Shown here: one piece after another, positions 1 to 9,924 of the stretch
Position numbering within the stretch: the first letter of the stretch is position 1
Layout: each line of letters begins with the position of its first letter
Assembly (NCBI RefSeq): GCF_012911975.1
Contig: NZ_SMDQ01000031.1
Location: 1-60,945, forward strand
Length of the DNA: 60,945 nucleotides
DNA from: Nodosilinea sp. P-1105
GTDB lineage: Bacteria; Cyanobacteriota; Cyanobacteriia; Phormidesmidales; Phormidesmidaceae
Reading direction: 5' to 3'
Notes under the pieces: model-generated
Database searches by the model: none
Told to the model about the DNA's origin: nothing
The model's input: the letters and a program-made list of their open reading frames with translations, nothing else
Program-made: the position numbers and the translations under genes

Positions 1-732
<732 letters not shown>

Positions 733-756
733 TTTTGGCTAGTCCATTGATTTAGA

Positions 757-788
757 AAAGGCGTTCCCTGCGGGGAGCGCCTTTTTTG
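757..788 (+). terminator. Rho-independent terminator of psbA
   Basis: A GC-rich stem (aaggcgttccc / gggagcgcctt, one G-T pair) with a tgcg loop is followed by a run of six T, about 35 bp after the psbA stop codon. This is a classic intrinsic terminator. Confidence 0.9.
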
Positions 789-907
789 TGGCCAGTACGC
801 GACACAACGATCCGCAAACTCTGACGTTAGAAATACTCAGCTTTCATTGGCGATCGCCATGCTTCCATCTATCCTCAACGGTGTTAACCGCAGGGTGATG
901 GTAGTAC

Positions 908-2077
908 TTAATCTGGCTGCGATCGCGGCAGGCGAACGGTGAATGTCGTGCCTGCCTGCGTCGTCGAGGTGACTTCTACTGTACCCCCGTGGGCAACGAC
1001 GATCTCGCGCACGATGTACAACCCCAGACCAATGCTGCCAGAAGCTTGCCGCGCTGCCGATTCCTCCGGCACAGCGTTGCGCATGAGTGGATCAAAGATT
1101 TTTCCCAGCCTCTCCGACGGGATCGGCGGCCCTTCATTACACACGCTCAAGACTACGGTTGATTCTTCTGAAGCGACCGATAGGTCAACTGGCCCCTCGG
1201 GCGACCCGTGCTGAAGTGCGTTGCGCATCAGGTTGGAGACGACCTGCTGGAGTCGGGCCGCATCCCAGTCGCCAGCCAGGTCGCCGTCTGAGTGAAAGCG
1301 CAGGGTGCGCTGCGGGTAGGAAAAGCAGAATCCCTCAAAGACATCGCAACACAGTTTTTCCAGATCAACCGGACCACGCGTCAGCGGCATCGCGCTGCCC
1401 AGCCCCGTCGATGCGAAGTCGATCAGGTCGCTGATTAACCGCGTGATCGTCTCCGTGTTCGTCTTGATCATTGATAGCGCTTTGGCAGAGCCTGGGTCTT
1501 CGTTTGCGCTGCGTGAGGCGAGTTGTGCGGCCATGCTGATGCGGTTCAAAGGGTCACGCAGGTCGTGGCCCAGGATCGCCAGGAACAGGCGGCGCGACTG
1601 CTCGACGAGATTGGTGTAACTGCCGACGGCTACGGCGAGCGATTGATCGATCGATTCATTGAAGCGGATGAGATCATCAATATCGTTGATATCGAGCTGC
1701 GGGTGGTGCTTATGCCACAGGCGGAGCACGCTGGCGCGCAGGGAGCGGTATTCGGCGACGACTTCCACGATGTCAAAGCCCGAGCCCACACGCTGCACAC
1801 CATGTAGGGCCGAGGCGTGGTCGAGCCGATCGCTCTCCTCACCAACAGCATCGCCGTCACCTTTAGTATTGTTTGCCTGCTGCGCGGGGTTCTGACCGGT
1901 CTGCATGTCCTCCACGGTTGCCAGAAGTATCCCCCTAGCGTGGTCACGCAGGGCGAGCTTTGTCATCGTCGCCCCAGACTTGAGGCTACGCGCAAACGCT
2001 TCCCATTCTGTGAGGATGGGCTCGATGTTCCCAAGAATGAAGTCTGCCAGTCGCATCGATTGCTCCGCTGAGAACAT
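908..2077 (-). CDS. Soluble sensor histidine kinase with RsbRD-type N-terminal domain
   Basis: This 389-residue protein has no signal peptide or membrane segment and is probably a cytosolic kinase. Residues ~5-150 look like an RsbRD/sensor-globin-like helical domain (ADFILGNIEPILTEW; RSLRASVLRLW). The HisKA dimerisation helix carries LAILGHDLRDPLNRI with the phospho-accepting His at ~169. The HATPase domain shows the N box (VVSNLMRNALQHG), a G1-like region and a G2 box (GSIGLGLYIVREIV). No response regulator gene is adjacent, so the partner is unknown. The start ATG at 2077 is the first methionine and fits the family length. The input signal cannot be read from the sequence. Confidence 0.9.
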   Translation of the reverse strand: MFSAEQSMRLADFILGNIEPILTEWEAFARSLKSGATMTKLALRDHARGILLATVEDMQTGQNPAQQANNTKGDGDAVGEESDRLDHASALHGVQRVGSGFDIVEVVAEYRSLRASVLRLWHKHHPQLDINDIDDLIRFNESIDQSLAVAVGSYTNLVEQSRRLFLAILGHDLRDPLNRISMAAQLASRSANEDPGSAKALSMIKTNTETITRLISDLIDFASTGLGSAMPLTRGPVDLEKLCCDVFEGFCFSYPQRTLRFHSDGDLAGDWDAARLQQVVSNLMRNALQHGSPEGPVDLSVASEESTVVLSVCNEGPPIPSERLGKIFDPLMRNAVPEESAARQASGSIGLGLYIVREIVVAHGGTVEVTSTTQAGTTFTVRLPRSQPD

Positions 2078-2361
2078 TTTAAGACTCGTAGGACGATAAC
2101 AATATCGTCACCCCCTTGACGCCTTTTCTGCCGTACATTTCCGTCGTACAGTTGTACAACATAATGGGGCATATTATAACGTTGGCAAAAGCAGCCAGTT
2201 AACCACCCGACCTATGGCGCCAACCTGCCAAGATTTCCAGCAGGCCCAGGGGGCGCGGCTCAGGGGGGCTTCTGTATACAGGCATAAGGTTTTCCTGAGG
2301 CATGGATCACGTTAATCTTTTGAGTCTGCCATTAATTCCAGCCTTAATGGGGTGTTAGGCC

Positions 2362-2640
2362 ATGCCTGCAAAAGGTGAAATCGACATCACGGTTAAATTT
2401 AGCGGTATCCCCATAGCCACGGCTGCTCCTAGGGGCGTTACAAAAATCGAAATGTTTTGCAGCGGCTATACCGTCTTGGCCGATATCAAAACCAAAACGT
2501 TCAAACGCTTTATTGAGATGACTATGAAGTATGACGTTTGGGAAGGCGTTGTCAGTGGCAAGCTTCACCATATTCAAGGCCATCAGCTAATCCTTACCCA
2601 CGCTGGCCTTCATTGCCGTGAAAGGAAAACAGGAGGCTAG
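2362..2640 (+). CDS. Small FinO-like (fertility-inhibition-like) protein
   Basis: The 92-residue protein opens with MPAKGEIDITVKFSG, then KTKTFKRFIEM, VWEGVVSGKLHH and a terminal LHCRERK. This layout resembles short cyanobacterial proteins annotated as FinO-like, with conserved K-x-F-K-[RK]-[LF] and W-x-[AG]-x-[IV]-SGK patches. Those proteins are presumed nucleic-acid binding, but no function is proven and this copy is divergent. It stands alone between the minus-strand kinase and a minus-strand pseudogene. The family assignment rests on remembered sequence pattern only. Confidence 0.55.
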   Translation: MPAKGEIDITVKFSGIPIATAAPRGVTKIEMFCSGYTVLADIKTKTFKRFIEMTMKYDVWEGVVSGKLHHIQGHQLILTHAGLHCRERKTGG

Positions 2641-2684
2641 GGGAAGGACGGGCACTGAACTCCAACAACTGGTATCAAATTGCC

Positions 2685-3098
2685 CTAGGGAAACCTCAAA
2701 CACTTGAATCCAAAAGATAGGCGGCGTTGCATCTGGGCCATTGGAAAAGACAGCACAAAGCCCCCGGTCAGGCACGTGCCAATCCCCCCGACTCCCGGCC
2801 CACCACAGTCCTGGTGAGCTTTTCTGCAAAGGGCTTTAAGCCATTGGGTAATCGGACTCGACTGATGCTTCGCAAAGCAGTAAAACTCTTGACTGATGCA
2901 GATATGAGCCACCAATTCCAGAGTTTTAAGCACCGAGAAGGGGCGATCCGGTTGGTCAAACAGCAGGGGCATGTAGACCGTGAAACCATCTGCTGCAATC
3001 TGCCGTCCCAGGTCTACGCACTCAGGAATCAGGCCAGGTAGTTCATGGAGCAGCACCACCGCCGGTCCGGTCCCCTTCGTATAAACAGTTAAACAGTT
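2685..3098 (-). pseudogene. Dienelactone hydrolase family remnant
   Basis: The minus strand reads TVYTKGTGPAVVLLHELPGL, then LGRQIAADGFTVYMPLLF and GVGGIGTCLTGGFVLSF. These match the N-terminal half of dienelactone-hydrolase-type alpha/beta hydrolases, including the nucleophile-elbow region G-x-C-x-G. There is no ATG in a suitable place, and an in-frame TGA lies just upstream. The reading degenerates after the elbow, so roughly the C-terminal half (catalytic Asp and His) is missing. It is a decayed gene, not a functional hydrolase. Confidence 0.75.
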
Positions 3099-3207
3099 CG
3101 AGTGGGAAAGGCCTCACTGGCGAACTCAAAATGAGAAAAGTCTTTTATGCGATCGCGACCCGACACCCGACACCCTCAGTCAAGATAATCATTTCTGCCA
3201 GTCAATC

Positions 3208-3597
3208 CTACTCTGGCTCTGGGGCCAGGTAGGCCCGCCAACCGCCAAATTCAGAAATATCTTTTTGACCCTCACACAGAAAGGGTTCCCCCAGCACCCC
3301 CAGGACGGTTTCACCATTGTTGAGAGTGACCTTACCAACGCAGAGTCCAGGGGGTTCCTGTTGGAGGACTCGCAGCAGGCCAGCGGTAGGAACCTGCCAG
3401 ACTTCTAGGGCAACTTCGACCCCACCTTGGCTGACCCGCATCATAGCTGGATGGTTGTCGTAAATAGACCACAAGCGATAGTCAGGGGTGGTGTTGGCCT
3501 CGTACAAAAATTTTGCCCCCACAGTCAACAGGTTTTGGTTGAGCGCCAGCCCCCGCATCAGGGTGCCATTGACCGCCAGTTTATGCAGGTCATTCAT
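3208..3597 (-). CDS. Allophanate hydrolase C-terminal-domain-like protein
   Basis: This stand-alone 129-residue protein matches the C-terminal domain of allophanate hydrolase (AtzF) and its free-standing relatives. Visible features are LAVNGTLMRGLALNQNLL at the start, TTPDYRLWSI, PAMMRVSQGGVEVALEVWQVP, GLCVGKVTL and FGGWRAYL at the end. The fold is related to gamma-glutamylcyclotransferases. In full-length enzymes this domain acts after the amidase step; the role of the free form in cyanobacteria is not established. No amidase gene is adjacent. Confidence 0.8.
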   Translation of the reverse strand: MNDLHKLAVNGTLMRGLALNQNLLTVGAKFLYEANTTPDYRLWSIYDNHPAMMRVSQGGVEVALEVWQVPTAGLLRVLQQEPPGLCVGKVTLNNGETVLGVLGEPFLCEGQKDISEFGGWRAYLAPEPE

Positions 3598-3717
3598 TGT
3601 GATTCAGCCTCAGAACATTGATGGTGATCATATCGGACCACTCTCTTCCCAGCCATCTGTAGCGCCATCTTCCAGAATCGGTATAAACTGCCCAAAGCAA
3701 AATTAGACGGGTTTGTC

Positions 3718-4590
3718 ATGGAATCGAGCCTGCTGACGGCGGTGGTGCTGCCCTTGGCCTTGTTTTTGGTGATGCTGGGCATGGGGTTGGGTCTCAAGCT
3801 CGATGACTTTACCCGGGTGTTGGTCTATCCCCGAGCGGTGATAGTGGGCTTGGCAGCTCAATTGGTGCTGCTGCCTTTGGTGGGGTTTGGGCTGGCGTCG
3901 CTATTGCCCCTGAGTCCAGAGTTAGCGGTGGGTCTTTTGATTATTGCCGCTTGCCCAGGGGGGCCGACGTCTAACCTGGTCACTTACTTGGCTCGGGGCC
4001 ATGTGGCCCTGTCGATTACCCTGACTGCCATCAGCAGCCTAATTACTGTATTTACCATTCCCTTGGTGGTCAACCTGGCCATGGGAATGTTCATGGGGGA
4101 GACCATGGCTTTACGGTTGCCTTTTGGGGCTACGGTCTTGCAAATTGCGGTGATCACGATGCTGCCAGTGGGGCTAGGAATGGGGCTGCATCACTCCTAT
4201 CCGGCGTTAGCGATCCGGCTTGAACGGCGGGTGAAGTGGGTGGCCCTGGGTTTTCTAGGGTTGATTATTGCGGGCCTACTGGTGCAAGAACGGGCCAATG
4301 TATTGGCTTTTTTTGCCCAGGTGGGCTGGGCCACCCTGACTTTAAACGTGACTACCATGGCCTGCGGTTATTTGATCGCCACCTTAGCCCGTCTCGATCG
4401 CCCCAGTACCACGGCTATCACCGTAGAAGTAGGCCTGCAGAATGGCACCCTGGCGATCGCCGTTGCCAGTGCCCCTACCTTGCTCAATCAGCCCAACTTA
4501 GCTGTTCCTGCTGCCATCTACAGCCTACTGATGTTTGCCACTGGCGGAATTTTTGCCACCTGGGCTGGGCGTGGGACGTTGCGGGTATAG
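3718..4590 (+). CDS. Bile acid:sodium symporter family (BASS) transporter
   Basis: This 290-residue integral membrane protein has about nine hydrophobic segments. The SBF/BASS signature is present: LVMLGMGLGLKLDDF near the N-terminus and LLIIAACPGGPTSNLVTYLA at ~84-103 in the Na+-site region. VEVGLQNGTLAIAVA at ~239-253 forms the second crossover region. Such proteins import organic anions with sodium; the substrate here is unknown. The stop codon lies inside a perfect 32-bp palindrome shared with the convergent glgP gene. Confidence 0.93.
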   Translation: MESSLLTAVVLPLALFLVMLGMGLGLKLDDFTRVLVYPRAVIVGLAAQLVLLPLVGFGLASLLPLSPELAVGLLIIAACPGGPTSNLVTYLARGHVALSITLTAISSLITVFTIPLVVNLAMGMFMGETMALRLPFGATVLQIAVITMLPVGLGMGLHHSYPALAIRLERRVKWVALGFLGLIIAGLLVQERANVLAFFAQVGWATLTLNVTTMACGYLIATLARLDRPSTTAITVEVGLQNGTLAIAVASAPTLLNQPNLAVPAAIYSLLMFATGGIFATWAGRGTLRV

Positions 4591-4614
4591 GGGCATTGCA
4601 ATGCCCCTATACCC
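4583..4614. terminator. Perfect 32-bp palindrome carrying both stop codons of convergent genes
   Basis: The sequence is a perfect inverted repeat of gggtataggggcattg. The BASS stop (TAG, 4588-4590) and the glgP stop (CTA on plus, 4607-4609) sit at mirror positions, so both proteins end in Val-stop. A 16-bp stem would form on either strand. There is no adjacent T-run, so bidirectional termination or transcript-end protection is inferred rather than shown. Confidence 0.7.
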
Positions 4615-7237
4615 CTAATGGTGCCACTGACTTCCCGGCATCTGGCCCTACATTCACGGTCACGTCCTGGGGATCGGCCCAGAGAATGAGCTTGGGATCG
4701 TAAGCGCTGTTGAGGTACTTGTGCTGAGGCAGAATACGCAGGGACAATCCTTGCAAACCGCTGGCGGTGTAGGACACGGTGATGCTATAGAGGCTGTTGC
4801 CGTGATCATCCTGCCCTTGGTAAGTCATGGGGGTGGCGATCCCCGTATGGATCTCGCCATCGACGTCGACGGCACCTCGGTACAGTTCGACCTGGATGTC
4901 TTCAGGGGTTAAGGTACCTAGATGGACCCGAGCGTCTACCTTCAAAACCTGATTGACTTGTAGGTCTACGGCCTCAGACATGGCCACTTCTTGGAATCGC
5001 ATGTCGTACCAGTGCTGGGTTAGGCGCTGCTGCCAGGCGGCGAGTTCTTTGCCCGGACCATAGTTTTGGCGGACCAGGTTGTGAGCCCGATCGCTGGCGG
5101 CAAAGTACCCTTGGTTAGCGTAGTCTTTGACCATACGGGCGGTGTTGAATTGGGGGGTGTTGAGGTAGATGGCCTCTTTCATTTTGGCTACCCAGCCCCG
5201 GGGAATTTCGTCCTTGTCCCGCTCATAGAATAGGGGCACCACGTCTTTTTCCAGAATGTCATAGAGGGCATTGGCTTCCACATCGTCCTGGTAAGCGGGG
5301 TCGTCGTAGTCTTCGCCGTGGCCGATGGGCCAGCCGGTGCGAATGTAGTCGGCTTCATCCCACCAGCCATCTAGCACACTCAGATTGGGCAAGCCGTTCA
5401 TGGCGGCTTTCATGCCGCTGGTGCCGCTGGCTTCTCGGGGGCGGCGGGGGTTGTTGAGCCACACATCGCAGCCAGCCACCATGTCCCGGGAGACGTGAAT
5501 GTCGTAGTTGGGCACAAAGACAATGGATCCACTCAGTCCTTCTTCTCGAGTGAAGTGGATGATGCTGCGGATTAACTCTTTGCCAGGAATGTCTTTGGGG
5601 TGGGCTTTACCGGCAATTACAAACTGGACTGGGCGACCATGACCCCGCCCCTGAATAATCTGACGAATGCGATCGAGGTCGTGGAGAAACAGGGTGGCCC
5701 GTTTGTAGGTGGCAAATCGACGGGCAAAGCCAATGGTTAAGGTGAAGGGATCAAGCACCTCCTGGGCAGCAGTGAGCTCACGGGCTGAGGCCCCGCGATC
5801 GAGCAGATTTTTGGTTAGGCGTTCGCGCACGGCCATCACCATTTGAGACCGACATTGCTCGTGGTTACGCCACAGTTCGTCGTCGGGGATGGCATAGACC
5901 CGCTCCCACAGGGAGGCACCAGGGCTGGCTTGGGACCAATTGGGGCCAAGGTAGCGATCGTAGAGGCTCTGGGTGGACTTGGGAACGCAACTGCGGGCAT
6001 GGACCCCGTTGGTGATGGCGTGGATTGGCACTTCCTCTAGGGGCAGTTCTCCCCACAGTTCTCCGAACATATGGCGGGATACTTCGGCATGGAGCTTGCT
6101 CACCCCGTTGATGAAGGTGACGGTTTTAATTGCCAGTACCGCCATGCTAAAGGGGGCTGAAAAGTCGCCGGTATGGGCACGCCCCAGGGCTAAAAATTCG
6201 TCATCCCCTAGACCGAAGCGATCGCGGTATTGACCCAGGTAGTGCAGCACCTTGTCGGGGGGAAACAGGTCGATACCCGCCGGGACTGGGGTGTGGGTAG
6301 TGAACATCTGGCTGGCCTGGGCTACTTGCAGCGCCTGGGTAAAGCTGAGCTGATCTTCGTCCATGAGAATGCGCATGCGCTCTAGGGCCATGAAGGCGGA
6401 GTGGCCTTCGTTCATGTGGTAAGCAGTGGGGGCTAAGCCCAGGGCCTTGAGCATCCGCACACCGCCAATCCCCAGCATGATTTCCTGGTGGATGCGCATG
6501 TCGATGTCGCCGCCATAGAGGCGATCGCAGATATCTTGGTCATACTGATTATTGGGCTCGATGTTGGTATCCAGCAGATACAGGGGAACCGTACCCACCT
6601 GCACTCGCCAGATCCGAGCGTAGACGGTGCGTCCAGGGTAGTCTATCCCGATCCGTAGCTCGTCGCCGTGGGCATCGCGCTCCAGGTGCAGGGGCATGTT
6701 GTAAAAGTCATTGATGGGATAGCGCTCTTGCTGCCAACCATCGGCATTCAGGTATTGGGCAAAGTAGCCCTCCTGGTACAGCAGCCCGACCGCTACCAGG
6801 GGTAACCCCAGGTCACTAGCTGACTTCAGGTGGTCCCCAGCCAGTACCCCGAGGCCGCCAGAATATACCGGCATGCAGGAGGTGAGGCCAAATTCCATCG
6901 AGAAGTAGGCGTAGCACTCCCCAGGCACCGGGTTAGGGCGATGCTTTTTATACCAAATGCGATCGCGGCGATAGTCGTCTAATCGCTGGGCGGCTCGATC
7001 CATCTGGGCTAAAAAACCTTCGTCTTCTACTACCTCATTCAGCCGACTCTGGCTTAGGGTACCCAGCATCAGCACCGGGTTGTAGCGACTGGACTGCCAT
7101 AGGTCGGCATCAAGTCGGCGAAATAAATCTTCTGTTTCTACGTCCCAATCCCAGTGGAGGTTATAGGCTAACTTCCGAAGAGGCTCTAGGCGCTGGGGTA
7201 GGGCCGGCGTTACGTTAAAGGTGCGAATCGGTCGCAT
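4607..7237 (-). CDS. glgP: Alpha-glucan phosphorylase (DUF3417-containing type)
   Basis: The enzyme releases glucose-1-phosphate from glycogen by phosphorolysis, using pyridoxal phosphate. The 876-residue protein starts with a DUF3417-like region (RKLAYNLHWDWDVETEDLFRRL), typical of the TIGR02094-type alpha-glucan phosphorylases rather than GlgP of enteric type. It continues with CYAYFSMEFGLTSCMPVYSGGLGVLAGDH and NEGHSAFMALERMR, then NNPRRPREASGTSGMKAAMNG, where Lys is the PLP-binding residue. The ATG at 7237 fits the family start. A 12-bp inverted repeat lies in the leader about 90 nt upstream. Convergent with the BASS gene. Confidence 0.95.
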   Translation of the reverse strand: MRPIRTFNVTPALPQRLEPLRKLAYNLHWDWDVETEDLFRRLDADLWQSSRYNPVLMLGTLSQSRLNEVVEDEGFLAQMDRAAQRLDDYRRDRIWYKKHRPNPVPGECYAYFSMEFGLTSCMPVYSGGLGVLAGDHLKSASDLGLPLVAVGLLYQEGYFAQYLNADGWQQERYPINDFYNMPLHLERDAHGDELRIGIDYPGRTVYARIWRVQVGTVPLYLLDTNIEPNNQYDQDICDRLYGGDIDMRIHQEIMLGIGGVRMLKALGLAPTAYHMNEGHSAFMALERMRILMDEDQLSFTQALQVAQASQMFTTHTPVPAGIDLFPPDKVLHYLGQYRDRFGLGDDEFLALGRAHTGDFSAPFSMAVLAIKTVTFINGVSKLHAEVSRHMFGELWGELPLEEVPIHAITNGVHARSCVPKSTQSLYDRYLGPNWSQASPGASLWERVYAIPDDELWRNHEQCRSQMVMAVRERLTKNLLDRGASARELTAAQEVLDPFTLTIGFARRFATYKRATLFLHDLDRIRQIIQGRGHGRPVQFVIAGKAHPKDIPGKELIRSIIHFTREEGLSGSIVFVPNYDIHVSRDMVAGCDVWLNNPRRPREASGTSGMKAAMNGLPNLSVLDGWWDEADYIRTGWPIGHGEDYDDPAYQDDVEANALYDILEKDVVPLFYERDKDEIPRGWVAKMKEAIYLNTPQFNTARMVKDYANQGYFAASDRAHNLVRQNYGPGKELAAWQQRLTQHWYDMRFQEVAMSEAVDLQVNQVLKVDARVHLGTLTPEDIQVELYRGAVDVDGEIHTGIATPMTYQGQDDHGNSLYSITVSYTASGLQGLSLRILPQHKYLNSAYDPKLILWADPQDVTVNVGPDAGKSVAPLGV

Positions 7238-7324
7238 GGATTTTAGCTTTCATTGTGGTTTTACTTAGGCCTATTTTGCCGCCGATCGCTGACAATCGGT
7301 CGGCTTTTAATACTCTCTTCCCAG

Positions 7325-7362
7325 ATGAAGGCGAGGAACTTGTGGGTTGACCTCGCCTTCAT
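7325..7362 (-). promoter_or_regulatory. Hairpin in the glgP leader
   Basis: The inverted repeat atgaaggcgagg / cctcgccttcat (12 bp perfect, 14-nt loop) lies 88-125 bp upstream of the glgP start codon. It could be a terminator or a leader structure; a T-run is absent. Function is inferred only. Confidence 0.45.
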
Positions 7363-7533
7363 GACCCGGCAGCTCTGGTTGCATCCGCTACCCCCGCCCC
7401 TGTCTTTCCCAGGATTCCTCGCCAAAAAGTAATGGAATCCCTACCTGGATAGGTTGTTGTGGGTCTCTCTGCCAAAGGATAATAAAGCTATTAGGAGTTT
7501 GGGTGATAACAGAATTACTGCGAGGATAGAACG

Positions 7534-7671
7534 ATGAGCCAGCAAGAAAATTATCAGAGTCGGGCGAGGTCTTTAGCTAAAGGCGATCGCGCTGAGGTTG
7601 AGTTTGATCAATGGGCAAAGGCTGTGCGGCAGCAGATGGTGGCCGCTCTGAAGCGTCGAGGCAGTCTTTAG
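7534..7671 (+). CDS. Small hypothetical protein, 45 aa
   Basis: ATG at 7534 is preceded by a GAGG motif about nine bases upstream. The frame encodes MSQQENYQSRARSLAKGDRA followed by EVEFDQWAKAVRQQMVAALK and RRGSL. The product is charged and helical with no membrane segment. It contains a HIP1 site within the coding region. The gene is divergent from glgP and convergent with the next minus gene. I recognise no function; coding status rests on the RBS, composition and clean start/stop. Confidence 0.5.
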   Translation: MSQQENYQSRARSLAKGDRAEVEFDQWAKAVRQQMVAALKRRGSL

Positions 7672-7818
7672 TACTGTCTGGCAGAAGCAAGACGAGGGTG
7701 ACGGGTGTTTAGGTGACAGGTATTAGGTGACAGGTATCAGGAAAGGTGAACTGACTGATGTCGCAGGGTACTAATGCTCAGTCAATCTGATCATGCCGGG
7801 TTCTGGGAACTGGAGACA

Positions 7819-8628
7819 TCATCCTTTGGCTGTCCCTGCGGGGACGGCGATCACCTGATCCTGGTTTTGGGCCGTGTAGCTATTGGGCGGGTAGCGGTCA
7901 AAATGGCGAAACAGGGCAATGGGCTTATGTATCCGGCAGGAATAAAATTCCACTACGATCTCTGAATCTTGGCGCAGGACCACTTTAGGCGAAAAGTCTT
8001 CAGGGGCTTTGGTGCGCCATTGCCAGGTAACTTTTGCCGGAGGGGCGTTAACCAGCCGGTGATGCGCCCAGCGGGCATATTGACCGAAACGGCCAAACTC
8101 CCGCACTTCTCGAATAAAGACAGAGGCGGATAAAAACGATGATAACGAGCCATCGCCGTCTAGGCTGGCCATTAAGCTGGGGAGTATGCCCATGGGGGAC
8201 GGGGGTTGACCGGTCTGGGTTGCTTTGTCAATGGCTGTTTCCAGTTGCTCGATGGTGCTAAGCAGGCTAGGCAAGGCCACAGTGACCCCAATACCGCCCT
8301 GGTGATCTTGGCGCAGGTAAGACACTAAACGAATTCCTGGCTGCAGCCATAGCCCGGGTAATTTGCTCAATGCCTCGGCTGGGTCCATAGTGCTGACAAA
8401 CCAGCGCCCCTCTGCGTTGGGGGCTGGCAGGTTATCTTCGGGCATATCCCCCGCCCGGAATAAATCCCCTAAAGCATTGAGAGAATCGGGGAGCATGGTG
8501 TCGTCAGCCACAGTCGGGGAGCCATCCGCCTGATGGCAGGGCTGCTCGTGGGGCGGCAACACTAAGGTTTCGCGAACAAGTTGGCTAACCTTTTGGACAG
8601 TGGCAAGGGGGTATCTTTGAAACGACAT
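7819..8628 (-). CDS. Conserved hypothetical protein, 269 aa
   Basis: A soluble protein with no signal peptide or membrane segment. It begins MSFQRYPLATVQKVSQLVRE and has an acidic, proline-rich middle and a basic, aromatic-rich C-terminal third (FGRFGQYARWAHHRL; TWQWRTKAPEDF). I see no catalytic motif. It reads as a full gene with good cyanobacterial codon use and a clear upstream spacer. Two tandem copies of a taggtgacaggtat repeat lie beyond its 3' end at 7710-7740. Function unknown. Confidence 0.8.
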   Translation of the reverse strand: MSFQRYPLATVQKVSQLVRETLVLPPHEQPCHQADGSPTVADDTMLPDSLNALGDLFRAGDMPEDNLPAPNAEGRWFVSTMDPAEALSKLPGLWLQPGIRLVSYLRQDHQGGIGVTVALPSLLSTIEQLETAIDKATQTGQPPSPMGILPSLMASLDGDGSLSSFLSASVFIREVREFGRFGQYARWAHHRLVNAPPAKVTWQWRTKAPEDFSPKVVLRQDSEIVVEFYSCRIHKPIALFRHFDRYPPNSYTAQNQDQVIAVPAGTAKG

Positions 8629-8912
8629 GGTTTCCTATCCGGTGGTTTGCCCTGGGGTTGCTAATCATCTGTTTTCAGTGTTCCGCAACTCACCAGAAAC
8701 CTAACGGAGAAGACGTTAAGAAAGCCATCTGCGGAGCCTCAGGGGAAATCATTAAGTCTTGGGTGTACACCATTTGAGTAGGGGGCAACCAAGGGCGGAA
8801 ACCTGAAAAGAACCTTAATAGCTCTTGATTACGAAACGTAAACGTTTACAGTATTTTTCGATCTAATACTTGAGCAAAAATACTTAGGCGTTATGCCTAG
8901 CAGTCGTACCCT

Positions 8913-9446
8913 ATGGAGCCACTGAGCAGCGATAATTTACTTCAAGCCTATGACAACGGCGATCGCCAGTTTGCGGGCATTGATCTCTCAGCCGCCCAAC
9001 TGTTTGAAGCTGACCTGCGCCACATTGACTTGCAGGCCAGCTGTTTGAATCGCTTGTATGCCCCCTACAGCAACTTTAGCCAGGGCAATTTACAGGCCGT
9101 CACCCTAATGGGGGCAGAGTTAGGGGATAGCAGTTTCTATGGTGCTGACCTCAGCCAAGCGATTCTAACTAATGCGAGTCTAAGCCGGGCTGACCTCCGG
9201 GCCGCTAACTTTGGGGGGGCCAACTTGCGGGGGGCTAACTTGCAAGGGGCTGACCTGCGCCAGGCCAACTTGACCTCAGCTGATTTAGAGGGGGCTAACC
9301 TGCAGGGGGCCAACCTGGAAGGGACCATTTTAAAGGATGCTAACCTGAGCCGGTGTAACCTGTTTCGAGCCGTAGGGTTAGCGCTGGATAGCAGCCGTTG
9401 CGATCGCACCACCATTCTGCCCGACGGCCACACCTATGACACCTAA
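8913..9446 (+). CDS. Pentapeptide-repeat protein
   Basis: The 177-residue protein is built of A(D/N)LXX pentapeptides from residue ~25 to ~155, for example ADLRAANFGGANLRGANLQG. These are expected to form a right-handed quadrilateral beta helix. There is no signal peptide or membrane segment, so it is probably cytosolic. Such proteins are abundant in cyanobacteria and most have no known role. A shared hairpin terminator separates it from the convergent psbX gene. Confidence 0.93.
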   Translation: MEPLSSDNLLQAYDNGDRQFAGIDLSAAQLFEADLRHIDLQASCLNRLYAPYSNFSQGNLQAVTLMGAELGDSSFYGADLSQAILTNASLSRADLRAANFGGANLRGANLQGADLRQANLTSADLEGANLQGANLEGTILKDANLSRCNLFRAVGLALDSSRCDRTTILPDGHTYDT

Positions 9447-9519
9447 CGTCGAACAATCAGGTGACCAAACCACCAGTACCTATGGCCGAAATTTATGGCC
9501 GAACTGGGGTTGTGAACAG

Positions 9520-9556
9520 AAAAGGTCGGGGACACCAGTGGCATCCCCGACCTTTT
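9520..9556. terminator. Bidirectional terminator between pentapeptide gene and psbX
   Basis: A perfect stem (aaaaggtcgggga / tccccgacctttt) with an 11-nt loop has A and T tracts at its two ends. It can therefore terminate both the plus-strand pentapeptide gene and the minus-strand psbX gene. Confidence 0.88.
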
Positions 9557-9591
9557 GGCTACTAATTGGCTACTAATGGGAAGGTTAAGCG

Positions 9592-9711
9592 TTACTGACG
9601 CTGAATCTTATCCCGCTGGCTAACGAAGACGAGGAAAGCCGTAGCCGGCACCACAACGATGATGGCTCCAGCCAGTATGCTGAGTAGAAAGTTAGTTAAG
9701 GAAGGTGTCAT
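9592..9711 (-). CDS. psbX: Photosystem II protein PsbX
   Basis: A 39-codon frame on the minus strand reads [20 protein letters not shown] and ends with [11 protein letters not shown]. The single hydrophobic helix followed by the S-Q-[RK]-D-K-I-Q-R motif identifies PsbX, a one-helix subunit near cytochrome b559 of photosystem II. Its length matches the family exactly. It is followed by a strong terminator and has a ~300-bp upstream spacer shared with the divergent YggT gene. Small size makes it easy to miss. Confidence 0.93.
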   Translation of the reverse strand: MTPSLTNFLLSILAGAIIVVVPATAFLVFVSQRDKIQRQ

Positions 9712-9924
9712 ATATCCCTTGTCCTGACTAAGGTGTAGACGGTATGTTAACTTCCATTATTGCGTAAGTTACGCCCCCAAAACGCAAGTGTGGTTATCAA
9801 CCATCACTAAAAATCGAAGAAACACTTGAATTTAGGCCCAGGAATAGGGTTAGGTTCATCGTTACAAAGCTTTAGAATATGACATATATCTAGCTCGCGA
9901 TCGCCACTGAAGGACGATTACGTT

